The position numbers and the translations under genes were made by a program. A model generated the notes under the pieces. That model was not told where the DNA came from. It ran no database searches and was given only the letters and a program-made list of their open reading frames with translations. DNA of 16,845 bases from Sandaracinaceae bacterium. GTDB taxonomy: Bacteria > Myxococcota_A > Polyangia > Polyangiales > Houyiibacteriaceae. Positions 14,726-16,845 of this stretch are shown one piece after another. Where the stretch lies: contig JAAZAH010000357.1 in NCBI GenBank assembly GCA_012514415.1, forward strand, positions 1 through 16,845. The letters run 5' to 3'. The first letter of the stretch is position 1. Each line of letters opens with the position of its first letter.

Positions 14726-14743
14726 ACACACAGTGTATTGTGT
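14726..14743. promoter_or_regulatory. Palindromic operator candidate between divergent kinase and dehydrogenase
   Basis: The short intergenic space contains ACACA (14728-14732), six bases, then TGTGT (14739-14743), and an overlapping 9-bp palindrome ACAC-A-GTGT (14728-14736). Such symmetry in a 57-nt divergent promoter region suits a TetR- or GntR-type regulator controlling both genes. On the minus strand GATAAA (14720-14725) could serve as a -10 element for the kinase. No regulator gene is present in the window. Confidence 0.45.
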
Positions 14744-14748
14744 CTGCG

Positions 14749-15948
14749 ATGAGTTTTTCATTTACCCCTGAGTTCGAAGCTCTCCTTGAGCAAGTCCGCG
14801 AAAAGATGGAGAGCGTCGTTTATCCCCTGGAAGACGCGGCTCGAAGAAATTTCGAGGAGGCGCTCCCCGAGCTGATGAAGGCGCGCGACGCGCTCCGCGC
14901 CGAGGGCTTCACCGCTCCGCACATGCCGAAGGAGATCGGCGGGATGGGCCTAAGCTTCCTCGAGCACGCGCGCATGAGCGAGATCCTCGGAAGGAGCCCC
15001 ATCGGCCATTTCCTCTTCAACTGCCCGGCCCCCGATGCCGGCAATATGGAGCTCCTTCATCAGTTTGGAACCGAGGAGCAGAAGAAGCGCTTCCTCGAGC
15101 CCCTTGTCCGCGGTGAGATCCGCTCCTGCTTTTCGATGACCGAGCCCGAGCGGGCTGGCTCGAACCCCGTCCATATGGATACCGTCGCCGTCCGCGAGGG
15201 CGATGAATACGTGATTACCGGCCGGAAATGGTTTACGACGGCTGGGCATCTCGCGGATTTCGCCATTGTGATGGCCGTGACCGATCCCGAGGCGCCGCCC
15301 CATCGTCGCGCCAGCCAGATCATCGTCCCTGCGGATGCGCCTGGATTCAAACACATCCGGCGCATCCCGATCATGGGCGATGAGGGCTACGGCTGGTCGA
15401 GTCATTCCGAGATCGAGTACGATCATGTCCGGGTCCCCGTCACCAACCGCATCGGCGAAGAAGGTGAGGGCTTCAAACTCGCTCAGGAACGCCTCGGCCC
15501 CGGACGCATCCACCATTGCATGCGCTGGCTTGGGATCTGCGAGCGCTCACTGGATCTCCTCTGCAAGCGCGCGGTCTCGCGCGAGGTGGGCGACGGCCAG
15601 ACGCTCGCCGACCAACAGGTGATCCGCCACTATATCGCCGAGAGTCGAGCCGAGATCGATGCGGCACGCCTCTACGTCTATTCGACCGCTGATAAGATCG
15701 ATAAGCAAGGCGCGTATGCGGCGCGTGTCGAGATCAGCTCGATCAAATTCTTCGTCGCGGGCGTGCTCGAGCGCGTCGTCGATCGGGCCATTCAAGTTCA
15801 CGGCGCGCTCGGTATCACCGAAGATACGCCGCTGTCTTGGTTCTATCGGCATGAACGCGGTGCGCGCATCTACGATGGCCCAGACGAAGTCCATAAGAAT
15901 ACCGTCGCGCGCCATGTTTTGAAGCCCTACCTTGCGTCTAAGGGCTGA
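14749..15948 (+). CDS. Acyl-CoA dehydrogenase, ACAD10/11-like clade
   Basis: The 399-residue product has the full acyl-CoA dehydrogenase fold: N-terminal helices, FAD/substrate strand motif CFSMTEPERAGSNPV (about 127-141), GRKWFTTAG (158-166), and the C-terminal helical domain with QVHGALGITEDTPLSWFYR. The segment ARIYDGPDEVHKNTVAR puts Asp376 where medium-chain dehydrogenases carry the catalytic Glu of YEG; ADGPDEVH is the corresponding ACAD10/11 signature. ATG at 14749 starts naturally at MSFSFTPEFEALLE; a GTG at 14740 would add three residues and overlap the palindrome. No ribosome site is visible for either. In the related Lva/ACAD11 pathway this domain acts on the 4-phosphoacyl-CoA made by the kinase; the divergent kinase gene supports the same here. 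Confidence 0.92.
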   Translation: MSFSFTPEFEALLEQVREKMESVVYPLEDAARRNFEEALPELMKARDALRAEGFTAPHMPKEIGGMGLSFLEHARMSEILGRSPIGHFLFNCPAPDAGNMELLHQFGTEEQKKRFLEPLVRGEIRSCFSMTEPERAGSNPVHMDTVAVREGDEYVITGRKWFTTAGHLADFAIVMAVTDPEAPPHRRASQIIVPADAPGFKHIRRIPIMGDEGYGWSSHSEIEYDHVRVPVTNRIGEEGEGFKLAQERLGPGRIHHCMRWLGICERSLDLLCKRAVSREVGDGQTLADQQVIRHYIAESRAEIDAARLYVYSTADKIDKQGAYAARVEISSIKFFVAGVLERVVDRAIQVHGALGITEDTPLSWFYRHERGARIYDGPDEVHKNTVARHVLKPYLASKG

Positions 15949-15960
15949 TCGGCTTTTTAC

Positions 15961-15990
15961 GGAGCGCACTTCAGCGGTGAGGTGCGTTCC
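15961..15990. terminator. Hairpin after the acyl-CoA dehydrogenase gene, possible terminator
   Basis: GGAGCGCAC (15961-15969) can pair with GTGCGTTCC (15982-15990) over nine positions, including one G:T, with a 12-nt loop. It begins 12 nt after the stop codon. It lacks a downstream T run on the plus strand, so termination would be inefficient or Rho-dependent, or it may only protect the 3' end. Confidence 0.4.
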
Positions 15991-16034
15991 TGCCCCATAC
16001 AATCCAAGAAACATGGCGACGGAGGTGCTATGTT

Positions 16035-16598
16035 ATGTCCATGGCACAGACTCCTTCGACCATGATCCCGCTTGGGACGCCGATCCCCCATTTCACGCTT
16101 CCGGAGCCGCTCTCCGGCGTGCCCATCAGTACACGCGATCTCGATCGCTCCAAGGGCACGCTCGTCATGGTGATCTGCAACCACTGCCCCTACGTGATCC
16201 ACGTCCTCCCCGCCATCAAATCCATTACCGAGGAGTACTCGAAAAAGGGGCTCGCGATCGTCGCCTTTTCGTCGAATGATGCCGAGGCCTACCCGCAGGA
16301 TGGCCCCGACCAGATCGCCGAGTTCGCCAAAGAGCATGCGCTGGTCTTCCCTTATCTCTACGACGAGACGCAGGAGGTGGCGCGCAGCTTCGACGCGGCA
16401 TGCACGCCAGAGTTCTATCTCTTCGATTCGAACGATCTCCTCGTTTACCGCGGGCAGATCGACGGGAGCACGCCAAAGAACGACATCCCTGTGACGGGCG
16501 AAGCGCTCCGCGGCGCGCTCGAAGCGCTTTTTGCGGGTGAGCCCATCAGCGAGGATCAGCGGCCGAGCGTCGGCTGCAACATCAAATGGAAACAATAA
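16035..16598 (+). CDS. Thioredoxin-fold (AhpC/TSA-type) redox protein with CNHC motif
   Basis: The 187-residue product is a cytoplasmic thioredoxin-superfamily protein: no signal peptide; IPHFTLPEPLSG as in the AhpC/TlpA type; an active site VICNHCPYV (Cys48, Cys51) after strand TLVMV; the cis-Pro segment CTPEFYLFD (Pro125); and a C-terminal RPSVGCNIKW ending characteristic of this uncharacterised family. Two extra cysteines (123, 181) are conserved-looking. GGAGG lies about 9 nt before ATG 16035. The gene overlaps the next start by 13 nt. Its role could be thiol reduction or peroxide handling; the exact partner is unknown. Confidence 0.88.
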   Translation: MSMAQTPSTMIPLGTPIPHFTLPEPLSGVPISTRDLDRSKGTLVMVICNHCPYVIHVLPAIKSITEEYSKKGLAIVAFSSNDAEAYPQDGPDQIAEFAKEHALVFPYLYDETQEVARSFDAACTPEFYLFDSNDLLVYRGQIDGSTPKNDIPVTGEALRGALEALFAGEPISEDQRPSVGCNIKWKQ

Positions 16599-16845
16599 GC
16601 CCGATCGAATGGCCTCCGAGGCGCTGCCTCGTCGTGGCGGAGCTCTCCGCCAACCATGGCGGCAAGCTTGAGCGCGCGCTCGAAACGCTCGAAGCGGCAA
16701 AGGAGGCCGGGGCGGACGCGGTAAAACTCCAGACTTATCGGGCGGATACGCTCACGATGCGCTCGGAGCATCCGGCGTTTCGTATCGAGGGCGGTCTATG
16801 GGACGGCCGGCATCTCTACGATCTCTACGAAGAGGCGCATACGCC
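16586..16845 (+). CDS. pseI: Pseudaminic acid synthase, N-terminal part (cut by window edge)
   Basis: The first 86 codons are present and the frame is open at the edge. VVAELSANHGGKLERALETL, AKEAGADAVKLQTYRADTLT and FRIEGGLWDGRHLYDLYEEA match the N-terminus of the NeuB/PseI family barrel. The GLWDG-LYDLYEEAHTP segment is typical of PseI, not of NeuB. PseI condenses a 2,4-diacetamido-hexose (6-deoxy-altrose) with phosphoenolpyruvate to make pseudaminic acid, a nine-carbon sugar on flagella, pili and surface polysaccharides. ATG at 16586 lies inside the redox gene, whose stop is at 16598, a 13-nt overlap suggesting coupling. Other biosynthesis genes would be expected to the right of the window. 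Confidence 0.85.
   Translation, partial: METISPIEWPPRRCLVVAELSANHGGKLERALETLEAAKEAGADAVKLQTYRADTLTMRSEHPAFRIEGGLWDGRHLYDLYEEAHT

Noticed and set aside
14950..15516. Minus-strand open frame of 188 codons
   Set aside because: It is antisense to the acyl-CoA dehydrogenase, which has unambiguous motifs across its whole length.
1..16845. tRNA or rRNA genes, CRISPR arrays, transposases
   Set aside because: No T-loop-like GTTCRA pattern with a matching cloverleaf, no regularly spaced repeat-spacer array, and no transposase-like protein or terminal inverted repeats were seen on reading both strands.

Overview
The window is high-GC bacterial DNA with tightly packed genes, many lipoprotein and Sec signal peptides, frequent TTG/GTG starts, and short ATGA/TTGA overlaps between cistrons. 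Gene content points to a Gram-negative with an outer membrane: Cys-rich lipoproteins, an outer-membrane-type beta-barrel candidate, a lipoprotein cytochrome c, an RTX-like calcium-repeat tail and a pseudaminic acid synthase. A member of the Myxococcota/Bradymonadota (former deltaproteobacterial) lineages fits best. That assignment is inferred from gene style, not from a marker gene.

Left part (1-9175, all real genes on the minus strand). A secreted lipoprotein with a C-terminal Gly-Asp repeat tail (81-1112) ends at a clear intrinsic terminator. Next come three genes in one direction, probably one operon: a degenerate receiver-domain protein (5432-5863), an S55/SpoIVB-peptidase-like secreted protein (3445-5379) and a secreted beta-propeller protein (1451-3448). 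The last two overlap by 4 nt. An 864-nt stretch without a convincing gene (5864-6727) holds a 12-bp tandem direct repeat and a long inverted repeat. Then follow a Cys-containing lipoprotein (6728-7204) and a coupled pair, a Cys-rich lipoprotein plus a membrane-anchored protein (7329-9175), none of known function.

Middle part (9176-12541, minus strand). An A+T-rich gene-poor stretch is followed by a probable outer-membrane protein (9644-10480). Behind it lie two damaged genes: a small lipoprotein interrupted by an in-frame TGA (10533-10739), and the C-terminal end of an RTX-repeat protein that has lost its start (10732-10986). About 0.5 kb of unresolved sequence follows, then a divergent APH-fold kinase-like protein (11492-12541) whose HGD motif reads LVD.

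Right part (12647-16845). A membrane-anchored SRPBCC protein is coupled to a lipoprotein cytochrome c (plus strand). They converge on an ACAD10/11-type phosphotransferase (minus), which is divergent from an acyl-CoA dehydrogenase with the ACAD10/11-type Asp catalytic position (plus). This kinase/dehydrogenase pair resembles the LvaA/LvaC logic for catabolism of 4-hydroxyacyl-CoA. A CNHC thioredoxin-fold protein then overlaps the start of a pseudaminic acid synthase (pseI) that runs off the right edge.
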